Source of the DNA: Paenibacillus phoenicis
GTDB lineage: Bacteria; Bacillota; Bacilli; Paenibacillales; Paenibacillaceae
DNA length: 64,000 nt
Direction of reading: 5' to 3'
Assembly: GCF_034718895.1 (NCBI RefSeq)
Contig: NZ_JAYERP010000001.1
Location: 2,582,501-2,646,500, forward strand
Position 1 is the stretch's first letter; the number at the start of each line of letters is the position of its first letter. Below the pieces are notes generated by a model. The model searched no databases, was not told the origin of the DNA, and saw nothing but the letters and a program-made list of their open reading frames with translations. The translations under genes were made by a program, and so were the position numbers. Of the stretch, positions 28,071-38,452 are shown one piece after another.

Positions 28071-29528
28071 TCACGGAATGTACAAAATTTGCCCTTCATT
28101 CACCTGATGCTCGGACAGCCGGTTGTACAGCTGCAGCTCCCGTGGACTCAGGTGGTAGCGTTGGGCGATATCATCCAACGTCTCTTCGCGCTGCACGATC
28201 ACGAGACGCACTTTGCGGAAGGGGTTTTGATCCTCGTTGCTGATGAACAGGTTCTTCCACCGCAGCTCCTCACCCTCACTTGGGTCTCTGCTGTCGTCCA
28301 GACTCGGCTGATCCGATGCTTCCTCCTGCGGTTCTTGAGCGGGCCGGGAAGAAGAGGCAATCAGCTTCGTTAAGCCAAAGCTATCTCGGCCCCCCTCGTC
28401 ATCCCCTTTTTTGGCACCCAATGCGATCTTCATTTCCTTCTTCTCTTCTGGCTGGGCAGGTGCACCCTGATCGGCTTCAGCCGCCGCATCCGCCTCCAAA
28501 ACGTCTTCGTTCACCGTATCGTTTGACACTACAGCAACTTCTTCGCCTAGCCCATACGAAACCCGTTCCGGCTCGGCAGCTTCCGCTTCCACGGCTTCAC
28601 TCGCACGTTCAATCGGCGCGGATTCTGCGAATGGGCGAATTTCCTCCTGAAACGCTGCGTCTACATCCAACTCCTCTGTTTGATCTGCAAAAACCTCTGC
28701 GGCAGCGCCAAAGTCCGATTCGGATTCCTTGTCCGCCCAAGGACTAGCTTCCTGGAATGCGGGGACATCCTCTCTCCAGGAGATGGTTTCCTGCGGCTCG
28801 TCCGCATTTCGTTTTTGCGCGGCAAGGACATCGTCCGGAAACGCCTGCCACGAAGCGAATTGCGGGATTTGTTGAGGCTCTTCGTCCTGCGGCTCTTGCT
28901 TCAGCTCCAGTTCAGGCTCCGGCTCTTCGTTTGCCGTTTCGCGGATTAACGAATTCCAAGAGAACGTCGGCTCCGGCTCTTGGCGAACTTCTTCCGTCAG
29001 CAAAGGCGCTGCCGGGATCGGTTCAGGCTCGGTCAGCGCCGAAGCGTAATCCGCTGAATCCTCCGTGTTGAAATTCGATTCCGCTTCCGATTCGTCGCCG
29101 GGCAGATTCGGTACGACATGGGCCGTCGTAAACTCGCGATCCTTCCATGCATCTTGTTCGGACACTAAGGCGATGGTCTCCACCCCCTGAAGCGACAAGA
29201 CACCTGTAATATTCAAGCTGCGCGAACTAAGCAGGTCAACATCGAAATTTTCAATTTCGACCGTGATATCCTCCAACCGGTTTACCCGGCTTAGCGGTAT
29301 CGTAATTTCTACTGGAATATAATGTTCCAGCTTCTGCGTTTCTCCTTCTCCCCGATACACCCCCGACAACAGCAAATGGCCGCGCAGCGCGGCATACTCC
29401 TCCCCGGGAATCACCTGGACTTTCGGATAGAGCTCGATCTCCTCCAGCTCTTCAATGCCGATCACATCTTCAGAAAGATGTATGCGCTCATAAATATCAA
29501 ACCTGAGACCATAGGATTGATCAGCCAA
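28071..29528 (-). CDS. spoVID: Stage VI sporulation protein D-like LysM protein
   Basis: SpoVID helps the coat encase the spore. A TTG at 29526-29528 directly follows a perfect AAAGGAGGT, giving 485 residues; the reading frame extends 165 bp upstream without a ribosome site. The N-terminal domain (about residues 6-140, LRFDIYERIHLSEDVIGIEE) is typical of SpoVID. A long Glu/Ala/Pro-rich acidic middle follows, then a C-terminal LysM (VIVQREETLDDIAQRYHLSP) that in B. subtilis binds lipid II. The hemL-(rluD)-spoVID-valS context supports it. The ysxE gene seen in B. subtilis is missing. Confidence 0.88.
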   Translation of the reverse strand: MADQSYGLRFDIYERIHLSEDVIGIEELEEIELYPKVQVIPGEEYAALRGHLLLSGVYRGEGETQKLEHYIPVEITIPLSRVNRLEDITVEIENFDVDLLSSRSLNITGVLSLQGVETIALVSEQDAWKDREFTTAHVVPNLPGDESEAESNFNTEDSADYASALTEPEPIPAAPLLTEEVRQEPEPTFSWNSLIRETANEEPEPELELKQEPQDEEPQQIPQFASWQAFPDDVLAAQKRNADEPQETISWREDVPAFQEASPWADKESESDFGAAAEVFADQTEELDVDAAFQEEIRPFAESAPIERASEAVEAEAAEPERVSYGLGEEVAVVSNDTVNEDVLEADAAAEADQGAPAQPEEKKEMKIALGAKKGDDEGGRDSFGLTKLIASSSRPAQEPQEEASDQPSLDDSRDPSEGEELRWKNLFISNEDQNPFRKVRLVIVQREETLDDIAQRYHLSPRELQLYNRLSEHQVNEGQILYIP

Positions 29529-29709
29529 CTCGTTACCTCCTTTCAGCATATCCAAACCTGATTTAGAAATCGATGAATCTTGATCCAAATCATCCTCGTT
29601 TAATCTATATGCTGCAAAAAGGAGTGCATGCCAGCTTTTTGCCGATTGCAGGGTACAGACCAACTCTAAGTAAAAAATAAGCCAGGCTGCCATACGACAG
29701 CCCGGCTTG

Positions 29710-30642
29710 TCAACGAAAGCGATCGCGCAGCTGGATCATGGCCGGCGGCCACGGATCGCCCAGCTCCACCGCTTCTCCGGTGAGCGGGTGCGGGAACACC
29801 AGCCGCTCACCATGCAGCGCTTGATAAGGCAGCCACTTCGTGCTGCCGCCATACAACGCATCCCCTACGAGCGGATGGCCCGCTGCGCTCAGATGGACGC
29901 GAATTTGATGCGTGCGGCCGGTCTCCAAGGTCAGCCGAACGAGGCTCACCTCGTGCTTCGGGTATACCTCCATCAGCTCCACATGCGTGATCGCCGGCTT
30001 GCCAGTAGGGGACACCCGGCGCCGCTGATTGTGATGGCGGTCCCGGCCGATCGGCTGGTCAATGACCTTAAGCGCGGAACTAACAACGCCCTGTACAAAC
30101 GCGATGTAAGTCCGTCCGATCTCCTTGCGGCTCATCGCTTCATCCAGCTTTAAATGGGCGTATTCGTTCTTTGCGAACAATACCGGTCCTGACGTATATT
30201 CGTCCAGCCGGTGAATATGCGCCGCAGCGATTGGCTGACCCAGGCTGGCGTACCATCCCGCGACGCGGTTGGCAAGCGTGTCCGGCGGAGCCGAGTCCCT
30301 ACGGGAAGCGCCCCCCTCGTTGCCGTCCGGATGGACTTTTAGCCCTGCCGGCTTGTGCACGACAAGGCAAAAATCATCCTCATATAAAAGCGAAAGCTCT
30401 GCCTCAACCGGAGCATATTGCGATGCCCTGGCCGGAAAGGCCAGCAGCCTTAAACGGTCCCCGGCGAGCTTGATGCCGCCTTCGGCCCGCAGCCGGCGCA
30501 GCAGCTTAGGAGGAGCCTGCAGCCCCTCCTCCAGCCAAGCCATCGCCGCATCCAGACGGTCCTGCCCATCGCGCGCAGGCAGCTTGCCGGGCATCAGCTC
30601 GAGCCATTCCCCGCGCCGCGTCCAGGTTAGCTTGCCGCTCAC
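29710..30642 (-). CDS. RluA/RluD-family pseudouridine synthase
   Basis: A 310-residue RNA pseudouridine synthase that isomerises uridine in rRNA or tRNA. The catalytic aspartate is in [15 protein letters not shown], near residue 145; other motifs are [12 protein letters not shown] and [20 protein letters not shown]. An N-terminal S4-like segment is weakly visible. The GTG start overlaps the hemL stop (GTGA), so it is translationally coupled to the heme operon. The exact target base cannot be read from sequence. Confidence 0.88.
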   Translation of the reverse strand: MSGKLTWTRRGEWLELMPGKLPARDGQDRLDAAMAWLEEGLQAPPKLLRRLRAEGGIKLAGDRLRLLAFPARASQYAPVEAELSLLYEDDFCLVVHKPAGLKVHPDGNEGGASRRDSAPPDTLANRVAGWYASLGQPIAAAHIHRLDEYTSGPVLFAKNEYAHLKLDEAMSRKEIGRTYIAFVQGVVSSALKVIDQPIGRDRHHNQRRRVSPTGKPAITHVELMEVYPKHEVSLVRLTLETGRTHQIRVHLSAAGHPLVGDALYGGSTKWLPYQALHGERLVFPHPLTGEAVELGDPWPPAMIQLRDRFR

Positions 30643-31943
30643 AGCTTTTGCAGCGCCAAGCGATGCGCTTCGATCGTCAGCTCAATGTCTTCGTCGGTAT
30701 GCACGCCCGAGACGAACATACCTTCGAACTGCGAAGGCGCCACGTTGATGCCTTGCTCAAGCAACGCCGCGAAGTAACGGCGGAACAAGTCGAGGTCGCT
30801 TGTTTTTGCCGTCTCGTAATTGATAACCTTCTCTTCGGTAAAAAACGGACAGATCATCGAGCCCACGCGGTTGATCGTACACGGAATACCTTTTTCCTTG
30901 GCGTTGCGCGTAAAGCCTTCCTCCAGCTTCGCCGACAAGCGCTCCATCCGGTCGTACACCTCTGGAGTAAGCAGCGACAGCGTCGTGTAACCCGCAACCA
31001 TTGCCAACGGGTTGCCGCTCAGCGTCCCGGCCTGATAAATCGGCCCGCTTGGCGCGATTTGCTCCATGATCTCGCGTTTTCCGCCGTACGCTCCAACAGG
31101 CAGCCCGCCGCCGATCACCTTGCCGAGGCAAGTCAAATCCGGCGTAACGCCAAAGCGCCCCTGCGCACAATTCAGCCCTACGCGGAAGCCTGTCATGACC
31201 TCGTCAAAAATGAGCAAGCTGCCGTATCGCTCGGTAATCCGGCGCAGACCTTCCAGGAATCCCGGCAGCGGCGGCACAACGCCCATGTTCCCGGCTACAG
31301 GCTCCACGATAACGCCGGCGATCTCTTCCCCAAACCGCTCAAACGCAAGCTCAACCGAAGCCAAGTCGTTATAAGGTACCGCAATTGTATTAGAGGCAAC
31401 CCCCTCAGGCACGCCCGGGCTGTCCGGCAATCCCAGCGTCGCTACGCCGGAGCCTGCTTTAATCAGCAAGCTGTCGGCATGGCCGTGATAGGAGCCTTCG
31501 AATTTCATAATTTTGCTGCGGCCCGTGTATCCCCGTGCCAGACGGATCGCACTCATCGTTGCTTCCGTTCCCGAGTTCACCATCCGCACCACATCGATCG
31601 ACGGCACCCGTTCAGCAACCAGCATGGCCATTTGCGTCTCTAGCAGCGTTGGCGCTCCAAAGCTCGTCCCTTTCGCAGCCGTCTCCTGCAGCGCACGCAC
31701 CACCTCTGGATGAGCATGGCCCATAATCAGCGGCCCCCAGGAGCCTACATAATCGATAAAACTGTTGCCGTCGATATCATAAATCCGGGAGCCCTCCCCG
31801 CGTTCGATATACATCGGCGTCAAGCCAACGGATTTAAATGCCCGCACCGGGCTGTTAACGCCGCCGGGCAAGACCTGCTTCGCTTCTTCGAAAGCCAGGC
31901 GCGATCGCTCTTCGCCCCGCCGGCCAATCGTGTCCTTGCTCAT
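30639..31943 (-). CDS. hemL: Glutamate-1-semialdehyde 2,1-aminomutase
   Basis: A PLP enzyme of 434 residues that converts glutamate-1-semialdehyde to 5-aminolevulinate, the second step of the C5 heme pathway. Motifs: [30 protein letters not shown] and the PLP lysine in [17 protein letters not shown]. It lies 45 bp after hemB. AAGGAGGGGG precedes the ATG. Confidence 0.96.
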   Translation of the reverse strand: MSKDTIGRRGEERSRLAFEEAKQVLPGGVNSPVRAFKSVGLTPMYIERGEGSRIYDIDGNSFIDYVGSWGPLIMGHAHPEVVRALQETAAKGTSFGAPTLLETQMAMLVAERVPSIDVVRMVNSGTEATMSAIRLARGYTGRSKIMKFEGSYHGHADSLLIKAGSGVATLGLPDSPGVPEGVASNTIAVPYNDLASVELAFERFGEEIAGVIVEPVAGNMGVVPPLPGFLEGLRRITERYGSLLIFDEVMTGFRVGLNCAQGRFGVTPDLTCLGKVIGGGLPVGAYGGKREIMEQIAPSGPIYQAGTLSGNPLAMVAGYTTLSLLTPEVYDRMERLSAKLEEGFTRNAKEKGIPCTINRVGSMICPFFTEEKVINYETAKTSDLDLFRRYFAALLEQGINVAPSQFEGMFVSGVHTDEDIELTIEAHRLALQKL

Positions 31944-31988
31944 CGATCCCCCTCCTTAACTGTTCAAACCCCGTTCTTGGCTCTATGC

Positions 31989-32993
31989 TTACTGATTCTC
32001 GCGCAGCCAGCGTGCCATATCCTTGGCGAAATACGTGATGATGATATCCGCACCCGCCCGCTTCATGCCTAGCAGCATCTCAGTGACGATGGCCCGCTCG
32101 TTGATCCAGCCTTGCTGGGCGGCTGCCTTCACCATCGAATACTCTCCGCTTACGTTGTAAGCGACCAGCGGAAGATCAAATTGATCCCGCAGCATCCGCA
32201 AAATATCCATAAAGGCCAAGGCCGGCTTCACCATCAGCATATCCGCGCCTTCCAGCACGTCGGATTCCGCTTCCCTTAGCGCTTCGCGGGCGTTGGCCGG
32301 GTCCATCTGATACGTCTTCCGGTCGCCGAACTGCGGCGCCGAGTCCGCCGCTTCACGGAACGGCCCATAAAACGAAGACGCGTATTTGACGGAATATGAC
32401 ATAATCGGCACATGGCTGAAGCCCGCTTCATCCAGTCCCGCACGGATCGCTTGCACAAATCCGTCCATCATGTTGGACGGCGCGATGATGTCAGCGCCTG
32501 CTCGCGCTTGGGAGACAGCGGTTTTCACCAGCAGCTCCAGCGACTCGTCGTTCATGACGTCGCCGCAGACATGCCCGTCGCGTTCAAACGTATGTACCAT
32601 CCCGCAATGGCCATGATCCGTAAATTCGCATAAGCAGGTGTCGGCTACGACCAGCAAATCCGGATACCGCGATTTAATGATCCGCGTCGCTTCCTGTACG
32701 ATCCCGTCCTCCGCAAAGGCCGAGGTGCCGACGCTGTCCTTCGTTTCCGGAATGCCGAACAGCAGAACCGCCGGAATGCCTAGATCCATAATTTCTTTGA
32801 CTTCCTCTTCCAGCGTGTCCAGCGAAAAATGAAACACGCCGGGCATCGATGAAATCTCATTCTTGACGCCCTTTCCATAAGTTACAAAGATCGGTTGAAT
32901 CAAGTCGTCCACCGTCAGGACGGTTTCACGCACCATCCCGCGAATCGCAGCCGACTGACGCAGCCGGCGATGTCTTACGATCGGAAAATTCAT
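31989..32993 (-). CDS. hemB: Delta-aminolevulinic acid dehydratase (porphobilinogen synthase)
   Basis: Condenses two 5-aminolevulinates to porphobilinogen. The 334-residue protein has the three-cysteine zinc site [12 protein letters not shown] near residues 120-131, [10 protein letters not shown] and the Schiff-base lysine in [11 protein letters not shown]. The cysteines indicate the zinc-dependent type. Strong TAGGAGGG site upstream. Part of the heme operon. Confidence 0.97.
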   Translation of the reverse strand: MNFPIVRHRRLRQSAAIRGMVRETVLTVDDLIQPIFVTYGKGVKNEISSMPGVFHFSLDTLEEEVKEIMDLGIPAVLLFGIPETKDSVGTSAFAEDGIVQEATRIIKSRYPDLLVVADTCLCEFTDHGHCGMVHTFERDGHVCGDVMNDESLELLVKTAVSQARAGADIIAPSNMMDGFVQAIRAGLDEAGFSHVPIMSYSVKYASSFYGPFREAADSAPQFGDRKTYQMDPANAREALREAESDVLEGADMLMVKPALAFMDILRMLRDQFDLPLVAYNVSGEYSMVKAAAQQGWINERAIVTEMLLGMKRAGADIIITYFAKDMARWLRENQ

Positions 32994-33053
32994 CTTTGAT
33001 TCCCTCCTAAGTATGCAGCACGGGGTTAAGCCTCCGTGTTAATCAAAAAAAAA

Positions 33054-34601
33054 TCACTTCGCCGACGCCGTCCGCGCTTTCCAGTCACATAGCGCCTGAA
33101 TCAAGCTGTCGATCGTTGCTTCTTCCGCAAGAATCGAAACCCGCAGGCCTGCATCCTCTGCCGTTTTCGCCGTGACCGGACCGATGCAGGCGATGTCCAC
33201 GCCTTGCAGGGCAGCGACCGGATCGGCGACCCCCATGCCGGTGAGCGCGGCCAACAGATTCGTCACCGTTGACGAGCTGGTAAAGGTGACGGCGTGAATA
33301 CGGCCTTTCTCGAGCAGCTTCAACAGCTCTTCGTCCGTTTCCCCGGCCGGCATTGTCCGGTACATGACTGCCTCGGTGACGGTCAAGCCCTGCTCACGCA
33401 AGGCAGCAGGCAACCAAGCTCGGGCAAGGTCGCCGCGCGGCAACAGCACGTGCTGTCCGGGCTTCAACTCGCTGCCGTACGTTTCCATCAGGCCCTCGGC
33501 CTGAAACTTGCCCGGCAAGCCCTCCGCCGCAATCCCGCGTTGGCGCAGCGCCGCCTGCGTTGCCGGCCCTACGGCGGCAATTCTCGCTTTATGCAGCCCG
33601 CGCACATCTTTCCCCAGTCTCTCCAGGTGCGAGAAGAAATACTCCACGCCATTGACGCTCGTGAAGAATACCCAATCGTACTGCTCTAGCTGATTGAGCG
33701 CTTCGTCCGTGCTGGCCAGCTCCCGGCCCTCCGGCATCGCGATGTCGATGACAGGGAACTCGTACGGCTCGCCGCCAAGCTCCTCGATGCCGCGCACCAG
33801 CTCGCTCGCTTGCGAGCGCGAACGGGTGACGAGAATCCGCTTGCCGAATAGCGGCAGCGATTCCGCCCACATGAGCTGCTCCCGTTGAGCCACAACTTCG
33901 CCGACAACCGTGACGGCCGGCGGCTTAAAGTCAGCTTCGCGTACCTTTTGCTCAATATCGGCCAGCGTCCCGACCAGCGTCTCCTGTTCGGCTCTCGTCC
34001 CCCAGCGGATCAGGGCAACCGGCGTTTCGGGCGGCCGACCGTAATGAATCAGCTGTCTGCTGATATGACCAATATTGGCCACGCCCATCATAAACACAAG
34101 GGTGCCGGTCGCGTTGGTGATCTTTTCCCAGTCGATAGACTGATCCAGCTTGTCCGGGCTTTCACGCCCCGTAACGATCGACACCGAGGAAGCCATATCC
34201 CGGTGAGTGACAGGAATGCCTGCATACGCCGGCACCGAGATGGCAGCCGTAATCCCCGGCACGATTTCGTAAGGAATTCCGTGCTGCCGCAGCAGCTCCG
34301 CCTCCTCTCCAACGCGGCCGAAGATCGTCGGGTCGCCGCCTTTTAAGCGAACGACGGTTTTGCCCGCCAGCGCCAAATCAACCAACAGCTGATTGATATG
34401 CTCTTGCTTCATCGTGTGACGGTCGGTTCGCTTCCCGACATATATTTTCTCTGCCCCGGGCTTCGTTCTTCGCAGCAGGCTGGGATTGGCCAGACGATCG
34501 TAGACGATCACGTCGCCTTTCTCCAGACAATCAAGCCCTTTCAGCGTAATCAATCGCGCATCTCCAGGGCCTGCGCCAACCAGATACACCTTACCAGCCA
34601 T
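33054..34601 (-). CDS. cobA-hemD: Fused uroporphyrinogen-III C-methyltransferase and uroporphyrinogen-III synthase
   Basis: A 515-residue two-domain protein. Residues 1-245 are the SAM-dependent methyltransferase (SUMT/CobA) with VGAGPGDARLITLKG, GGDPTIFGRVGEEAE and PGITAAISVPAYAGIP. Residues 255-515 are a HemD uroporphyrinogen-III synthase (GKRILVTRSRSQASELVRG, VFFTSVNGVEYFF, VTFTSSSTVTNLL). The fusion makes uroporphyrinogen III and commits part of it to precorrin-2, while met8 just upstream finishes siroheme. Such fusions are known in several Firmicutes. Confidence 0.95.
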   Translation of the reverse strand: MAGKVYLVGAGPGDARLITLKGLDCLEKGDVIVYDRLANPSLLRRTKPGAEKIYVGKRTDRHTMKQEHINQLLVDLALAGKTVVRLKGGDPTIFGRVGEEAELLRQHGIPYEIVPGITAAISVPAYAGIPVTHRDMASSVSIVTGRESPDKLDQSIDWEKITNATGTLVFMMGVANIGHISRQLIHYGRPPETPVALIRWGTRAEQETLVGTLADIEQKVREADFKPPAVTVVGEVVAQREQLMWAESLPLFGKRILVTRSRSQASELVRGIEELGGEPYEFPVIDIAMPEGRELASTDEALNQLEQYDWVFFTSVNGVEYFFSHLERLGKDVRGLHKARIAAVGPATQAALRQRGIAAEGLPGKFQAEGLMETYGSELKPGQHVLLPRGDLARAWLPAALREQGLTVTEAVMYRTMPAGETDEELLKLLEKGRIHAVTFTSSSTVTNLLAALTGMGVADPVAALQGVDIACIGPVTAKTAEDAGLRVSILAEEATIDSLIQALCDWKARTASAK

Positions 34602-34607
34602 ATTCGT

Positions 34608-35570
34608 TCACTCCCCGGTTTCTTGTAATAATGCAGCTGCTCCCATCGAGATCAGCCGGCCGGCAAGCTGCTCTCCCAGCTCGGTCGGATCTGTTCCTTC
34701 GGCGCTTTCCTTCAGAATCGTCGTTCCGTCCGCCGAACCAACCATCCCCGTCAATCGCAAACGCGGACGGCCGGTTTCGCCGCTTGCGCCTTCTTCCGGC
34801 AGCAACGTCGCGTAGGCTCCAATCGGCACCTGGCAGCCGCCATTCAGCACGCCGAGGAAACGGCGCTCCGCAGCCACCGTCACCGCGGTGTCCGGATCAT
34901 TGTATAAGGACAAGAGCCGGCGCACCTCGTTGTCATCCTCGCGGCATTCGATGCCAAGCGCCCCTTGACCAACGGCGGGCAGACAGACCTCTGCGGGAAG
35001 AAATGCCGTAATCCGGTGTTCCCAACCCATGCGGAATAACCCCGCCGCGGCCAAAATGATCGCGTCAAAACCTTCCTCCTCCAGCTTGCGCAATCGGGAA
35101 TCGATATTGCCGCGAATCGGCTCCAGCACGAAGTCCGGTCGATAAGCGCGCAATTGACTGGCGCGACGTAAGCTGCTGGTCCCTACCTTGGCCCCCTGCG
35201 GCAATTCGTCAAGGCTCCGTCCGTTTCTTGAAATAAGCGCATCCCGTGGATCAACCCGCCGCGGCACCGCACCGTTCATCAGTCCGTCCGGCAGCACAGA
35301 CGGCATGTCCTTCATGCTATGGACCGCCAAATCGATCTCCCCGTTCAGCATCGCCTGCTCGATTTCCTTCACGAACAGCCCTTTGCCGCCAACCTTGGAC
35401 AACGTCACGTCCAAAATCCGGTCTCCCTTGGTTACGATCTTGCGGATTTCAAAATCAAACGGCAGGTGATGCTCCCGGCAGATCGCTTTTAAATCGTCGA
35501 TGACCTGTCCCGTCTGTGTCAGCGCCAGCTGGCTTTGTCTCGTACCCACCACTATCGTTCGCTTCGTCAT
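34608..35570 (-). CDS. hemC: Hydroxymethylbilane synthase (porphobilinogen deaminase)
   Basis: Polymerises four porphobilinogens to hydroxymethylbilane. The 320-residue enzyme has the dipyrromethane-cofactor cysteine C246 ([17 protein letters not shown]) and the substrate motifs [13 protein letters not shown] and [26 protein letters not shown] precedes the ATG. It sits two bases after the met8 stop. Confidence 0.97.
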   Translation of the reverse strand: MTKRTIVVGTRQSQLALTQTGQVIDDLKAICREHHLPFDFEIRKIVTKGDRILDVTLSKVGGKGLFVKEIEQAMLNGEIDLAVHSMKDMPSVLPDGLMNGAVPRRVDPRDALISRNGRSLDELPQGAKVGTSSLRRASQLRAYRPDFVLEPIRGNIDSRLRKLEEEGFDAIILAAAGLFRMGWEHRITAFLPAEVCLPAVGQGALGIECREDDNEVRRLLSLYNDPDTAVTVAAERRFLGVLNGGCQVPIGAYATLLPEEGASGETGRPRLRLTGMVGSADGTTILKESAEGTDPTELGEQLAGRLISMGAAALLQETGE

Positions 35571-35572
35571 GC

Positions 35573-36223
35573 TTATTCCTCCGTCTGTTCCTCAATCCAG
35601 GCGATCATGGCTGCTTCGCTCCACGGCTCAAAGCTTCCTTCCCGGATCGAGGTCAATATATCGGTCTCGGCCAACCTCCGAAACAGACGCTTCCGTCTTC
35701 CGGGATCGTCGATTCGCTCTTTAATGAAAGCCCGTGCCGAGCTTAAAAAGTCAATGTAACGCTCGTAATCCTCGCCAAAGTGTTCATCAATCTCGCGGAT
35801 CAGCTCCCGCGCGGCCGTTGGTCCCGCCCCCGAGGTGGAGACGGCAACGACCAGCCCCCCGCGGCGCAGAACGCCGGGCGTAATCATGCTGCCTCGCGTC
35901 CCTTCGCCCGCGTCATTCATCGGGATGCCCTCCGCCTCCGCTTCGGCGGCCACAGCGGCGTTGACCTCCGGCCGATCGGTCGCGGCAAAAGCGAGGAACG
36001 CCCCGGCCAAATCCCCTTGTTGATACTCCCGTTGGATCCATACGACTTGCTCCCGCTCCTGATGGAGCCGCTGCAGACCTTCCGTTACGTTGGGACTAAT
36101 CACCACCGTTACCGCTCCAGCCTCTGCCAGCATCGTCGCCTTCCGTTCGGCAACCGGTCCGCCGCCAATAACGACGCAGCGACGGCCTGCCAAATTCAAT
36201 AGGACGGGCACATAATAAGGTAT
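35573..36223 (-). CDS. met8: Precorrin-2 dehydrogenase / sirohydrochlorin ferrochelatase, probable ATA start
   Basis: A Met8/CysG-N-type protein that oxidises precorrin-2 and inserts iron to give siroheme. NAD-binding motif [16 protein letters not shown] lies near the N-terminus, then VNDAGEG and [25 protein letters not shown] at about 36231-36237 is seven bases from an ATA codon (36221-36223). Read from there the protein starts [15 protein letters not shown], as homologues do after their Met. The first ordinary codon in frame is a GTG at 36211, about 19 bases from the ribosome site, which removes the conserved start. So ATA initiation is likely; GTG is the fallback. Confidence 0.88.
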   Translation of the reverse strand: MPYYVPVLLNLAGRRCVVIGGGPVAERKATMLAEAGAVTVVISPNVTEGLQRLHQEREQVVWIQREYQQGDLAGAFLAFAATDRPEVNAAVAAEAEAEGIPMNDAGEGTRGSMITPGVLRRGGLVVAVSTSGAGPTAARELIREIDEHFGEDYERYIDFLSSARAFIKERIDDPGRRKRLFRRLAETDILTSIREGSFEPWSEAAMIAWIEEQTEE

Positions 36224-36296
36224 GGCGCATCCCTCCTACTTCAACTGATTAATAGCATACCCTACCCTGCCGCAATTTTCCATGTTCATCCCTTCA

Positions 36297-36366
36297 AAAA
36301 AAGCCCTTCCCCCTCCGCTTCAGCGTCGAATCAGCCATCGATTCGGGTGCATCCGGCAGAGGGCTC
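36297..36366 (-). terminator. Probable terminator after hemA
   Basis: On the minus strand AGCCCT...AGGGCTTTTTTT closes a long, partly paired loop after the hemA stop. It would separate hemA from the met8-hemC operon, at least in part. Confidence 0.5.
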
Positions 36367-36377
36367 AGGGCGTTCTC

Positions 36378-36400
36378 GCGGTGTAGAATATCCAGTTATC
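36378..36400 (-). repeat. AACTGGA-TTCTAC dispersed repeat, copy near hemA
   Basis: On the minus strand AACTGGATATTCTACACCGC matches the consensus of the repeat cluster at 62437-62634. It lies directly after the hemA stop. Confidence 0.55.
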
Positions 36401-36404
36401 CAGA

Positions 36405-37850
36405 TTATACAGACACCTTCGCCAGCGGCAACGAAGGCTCAGGCTCGAAGGAGACCTGGTTTGGGAGCCCATCTTCGAGCTCCGGCAACCCTTCGGACGC
36501 CCGGGACGCTAACATTTCTTGCGCTTCCCGTGAGGCGGAGATCTCCTTGCCGGATGCGGAAGGTGCATCGCTTTGTGCTTCCAGACGATCCTCCAGCGCA
36601 AAAATCTGCGTAAACATCTCCAGCGCTTTCGTGCCTTGACTTTCGCCAGCCATCTCCTTGATCCGGTTAATCGGATCATGCAGCACTTGATTTAAAATGC
36701 TCTTGGTGAGGCGACGAATCACTTTGCGTTGCCGTTCATCCAGCTCCGGCAGCTTATTAAAGAGACTGTCCAACGTATTCTCGTGAATATCGGAAGCCTT
36801 CTCCTGCAGCGCGCGAATGACCGGCTTCACGCCCAGCGTCTGCAGCCATGTTCCGAAGGCGGCGATTTCGTCCTCTATCATGGCTTCGATCTTAACCGCT
36901 TCTGCGCGGCGCATCTCCATGTTGCTCTCTACGATGCCTTCGAGATCATCGATGTCATACAGGAATACCTGATCCAGCTCGCCGATGGACGGCTCGATGT
37001 CCCGCGGCACCGCGATATCGATCATAAACAACGGGCGATCCATCCGCCCCTTCATGCTGCGGGCGACCTGTGCCGAAGTGATTACATACCCTTCCGCACC
37101 GGTCGAGCTGATCAGAATATCCACCTCTTCCAGCCGTTCCATCGCTTCCTGCATGGTGCATGGCACACCGTGAAATTTCGCGGCAAGCTCCTGGGCCCGG
37201 GCAAATGTCCGGTTGGCTACCAGCACTTCTTCCGCACCGGCACCGCTCAAGTGCTTGGCCGTCAACTCGCTCATCTTGCCGGCACCAAGGATCAGCACGC
37301 GTTTGCCTTCAAAGCTGCCAAAAATCCGCTTGCCCAGCTCCACGGCAGCATAGCTGATCGAAACGGCGCTCTCCCCGATGGCGGTTTCGGAATGGGCTCG
37401 TTTGCCCAGCGTGACCGCTTGTTTAAACAACATATTAAACCATGTTCCGGTGCATTTCTCGCTTTGCGAGAGCAAGAACGCATTTTTGACCTGGCCGAGA
37501 ATTTGGGTTTCCCCCAGCACCATCGAATCCAGACCGCACGCAACGCGGAACAGATGGCGAATCGCTTGTTCGTCTTCATATATATATAAATGGCGGGTAA
37601 ATTCTTCGCGAGGAACCCCAAACCAGCGTTCCATAAAGCTGCGAACGAAGGACCCGCACATGTGCAGTTGATCAACTACGGCATAGATTTCTGTACGATT
37701 GCAGGTGGCAATAATTACGCCTTCCAATACACTCTTGGTACGTAAGAGCTCCTGCAGCGCTTGCGGCATGTCCGTATCTGTTAAAGAAAAGCGTTCCCTG
37801 ACTTCCACAGGCGCCGTGCGATAGTTTAACCCAACTACGACGATGTGCAT
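36405..37850 (-). CDS. hemA: Glutamyl-tRNA reductase
   Basis: Reduces Glu-tRNA to glutamate-1-semialdehyde, the committed step of C5 heme synthesis. Catalytic C50 sits in IATCNRTEIYA; the NADPH fold has VLILGAGKMSELTAKHL; a dimerisation helix bundle follows. At 481 residues it is longer than usual: after about residue 425 there is a Ser/Glu/Pro-rich tail with no recognisable domain. AGGTGAAC precedes the ATG. The hemX gene that follows hemA in B. subtilis is not found here. Confidence 0.96.
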   Translation of the reverse strand: MHIVVVGLNYRTAPVEVRERFSLTDTDMPQALQELLRTKSVLEGVIIATCNRTEIYAVVDQLHMCGSFVRSFMERWFGVPREEFTRHLYIYEDEQAIRHLFRVACGLDSMVLGETQILGQVKNAFLLSQSEKCTGTWFNMLFKQAVTLGKRAHSETAIGESAVSISYAAVELGKRIFGSFEGKRVLILGAGKMSELTAKHLSGAGAEEVLVANRTFARAQELAAKFHGVPCTMQEAMERLEEVDILISSTGAEGYVITSAQVARSMKGRMDRPLFMIDIAVPRDIEPSIGELDQVFLYDIDDLEGIVESNMEMRRAEAVKIEAMIEDEIAAFGTWLQTLGVKPVIRALQEKASDIHENTLDSLFNKLPELDERQRKVIRRLTKSILNQVLHDPINRIKEMAGESQGTKALEMFTQIFALEDRLEAQSDAPSASGKEISASREAQEMLASRASEGLPELEDGLPNQVSFEPEPSLPLAKVSV

Positions 37851-37909
37851 TGCAAGTTCACCTGCCTTGAAGAAGTGTCAATAGCATGTATCGCAAACAA
37901 ACTATGTTA

Positions 37910-37918
37910 ATTATATCA
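37910..37918 (-). promoter_or_regulatory. Candidate hemA promoter (-10)
   Basis: Minus-strand TGATATAAT is an extended -10 with a perfect TATAAT (37910-37915), about 60 bp upstream of hemA. No good -35 is seen. Confidence 0.45.
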
Positions 37919-37989
37919 CAGTAGCCTTCGGCTCCCCTGGGATTTCTATGAGTTTTTTATGAATTATTTATGAATTTCATTCATTCAAA

Positions 37990-38016
37990 ACAAATAACCA
38001 TGGATGACCCATGGTT
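37990..38016 (-). terminator. Probable terminator after speD
   Basis: AACCATGG...CCATGGTT hairpin on the minus strand with a modest T-rich tail, about 40 bp after the speD stop. Confidence 0.6.
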
Positions 38017-38053
38017 AAGCTTTTTACCAATTTTTTAGAAAATCTATCCTCGC

Positions 38054-38452
38054 TTAAACAAATTCAGCGCGATTCGAATCCGCTTCGGCTACTTCCAGCT
38101 CGCCTAAGCCCCGAATCAGCTTCTTCGCATACGTTTTCTCCGGATTCAAGACGGACACCAGGTAATCGATCGCCAGCTGCGGATCTACAAATTCCCCGCA
38201 GGTGTAGCAATCAATAGCAGCAAACCCTCTCTCAGGATACGTGTGAATCGAGAGGTGGCTTTCCGACAACATCACAAGCACGGTGGCTCCTTGCGGTTCA
38301 AACTGTCTGGATTGAATCGACAAAATGGTCGCTCCGCAAGCTTCCGCCGCTTCCACCAAGTGGGCTTCCAACAACCCGGCGTTGTTCAGCACCTCATAGT
38401 CGATTCCCCAAGCATCAACCGCAACGTGTCTTCCGAAAGTTGAATATTCCAT
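38054..38452 (-). CDS. speD: S-adenosylmethionine decarboxylase proenzyme
   Basis: Supplies decarboxylated SAM for spermidine synthesis. The 132-residue proenzyme self-cleaves between E64 and S65 (MLSESHLSIHTYPERG), and the serine becomes the pyruvoyl cofactor. The downstream CYTCG motif is present. This is the short bacterial class. GGAAGGGGGAG precedes the ATG. It stands alone between hemA and the unknown gene at 38772. Confidence 0.96.
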   Translation of the reverse strand: MEYSTFGRHVAVDAWGIDYEVLNNAGLLEAHLVEAAEACGATILSIQSRQFEPQGATVLVMLSESHLSIHTYPERGFAAIDCYTCGEFVDPQLAIDYLVSVLNPEKTYAKKLIRGLGELEVAEADSNRAEFV

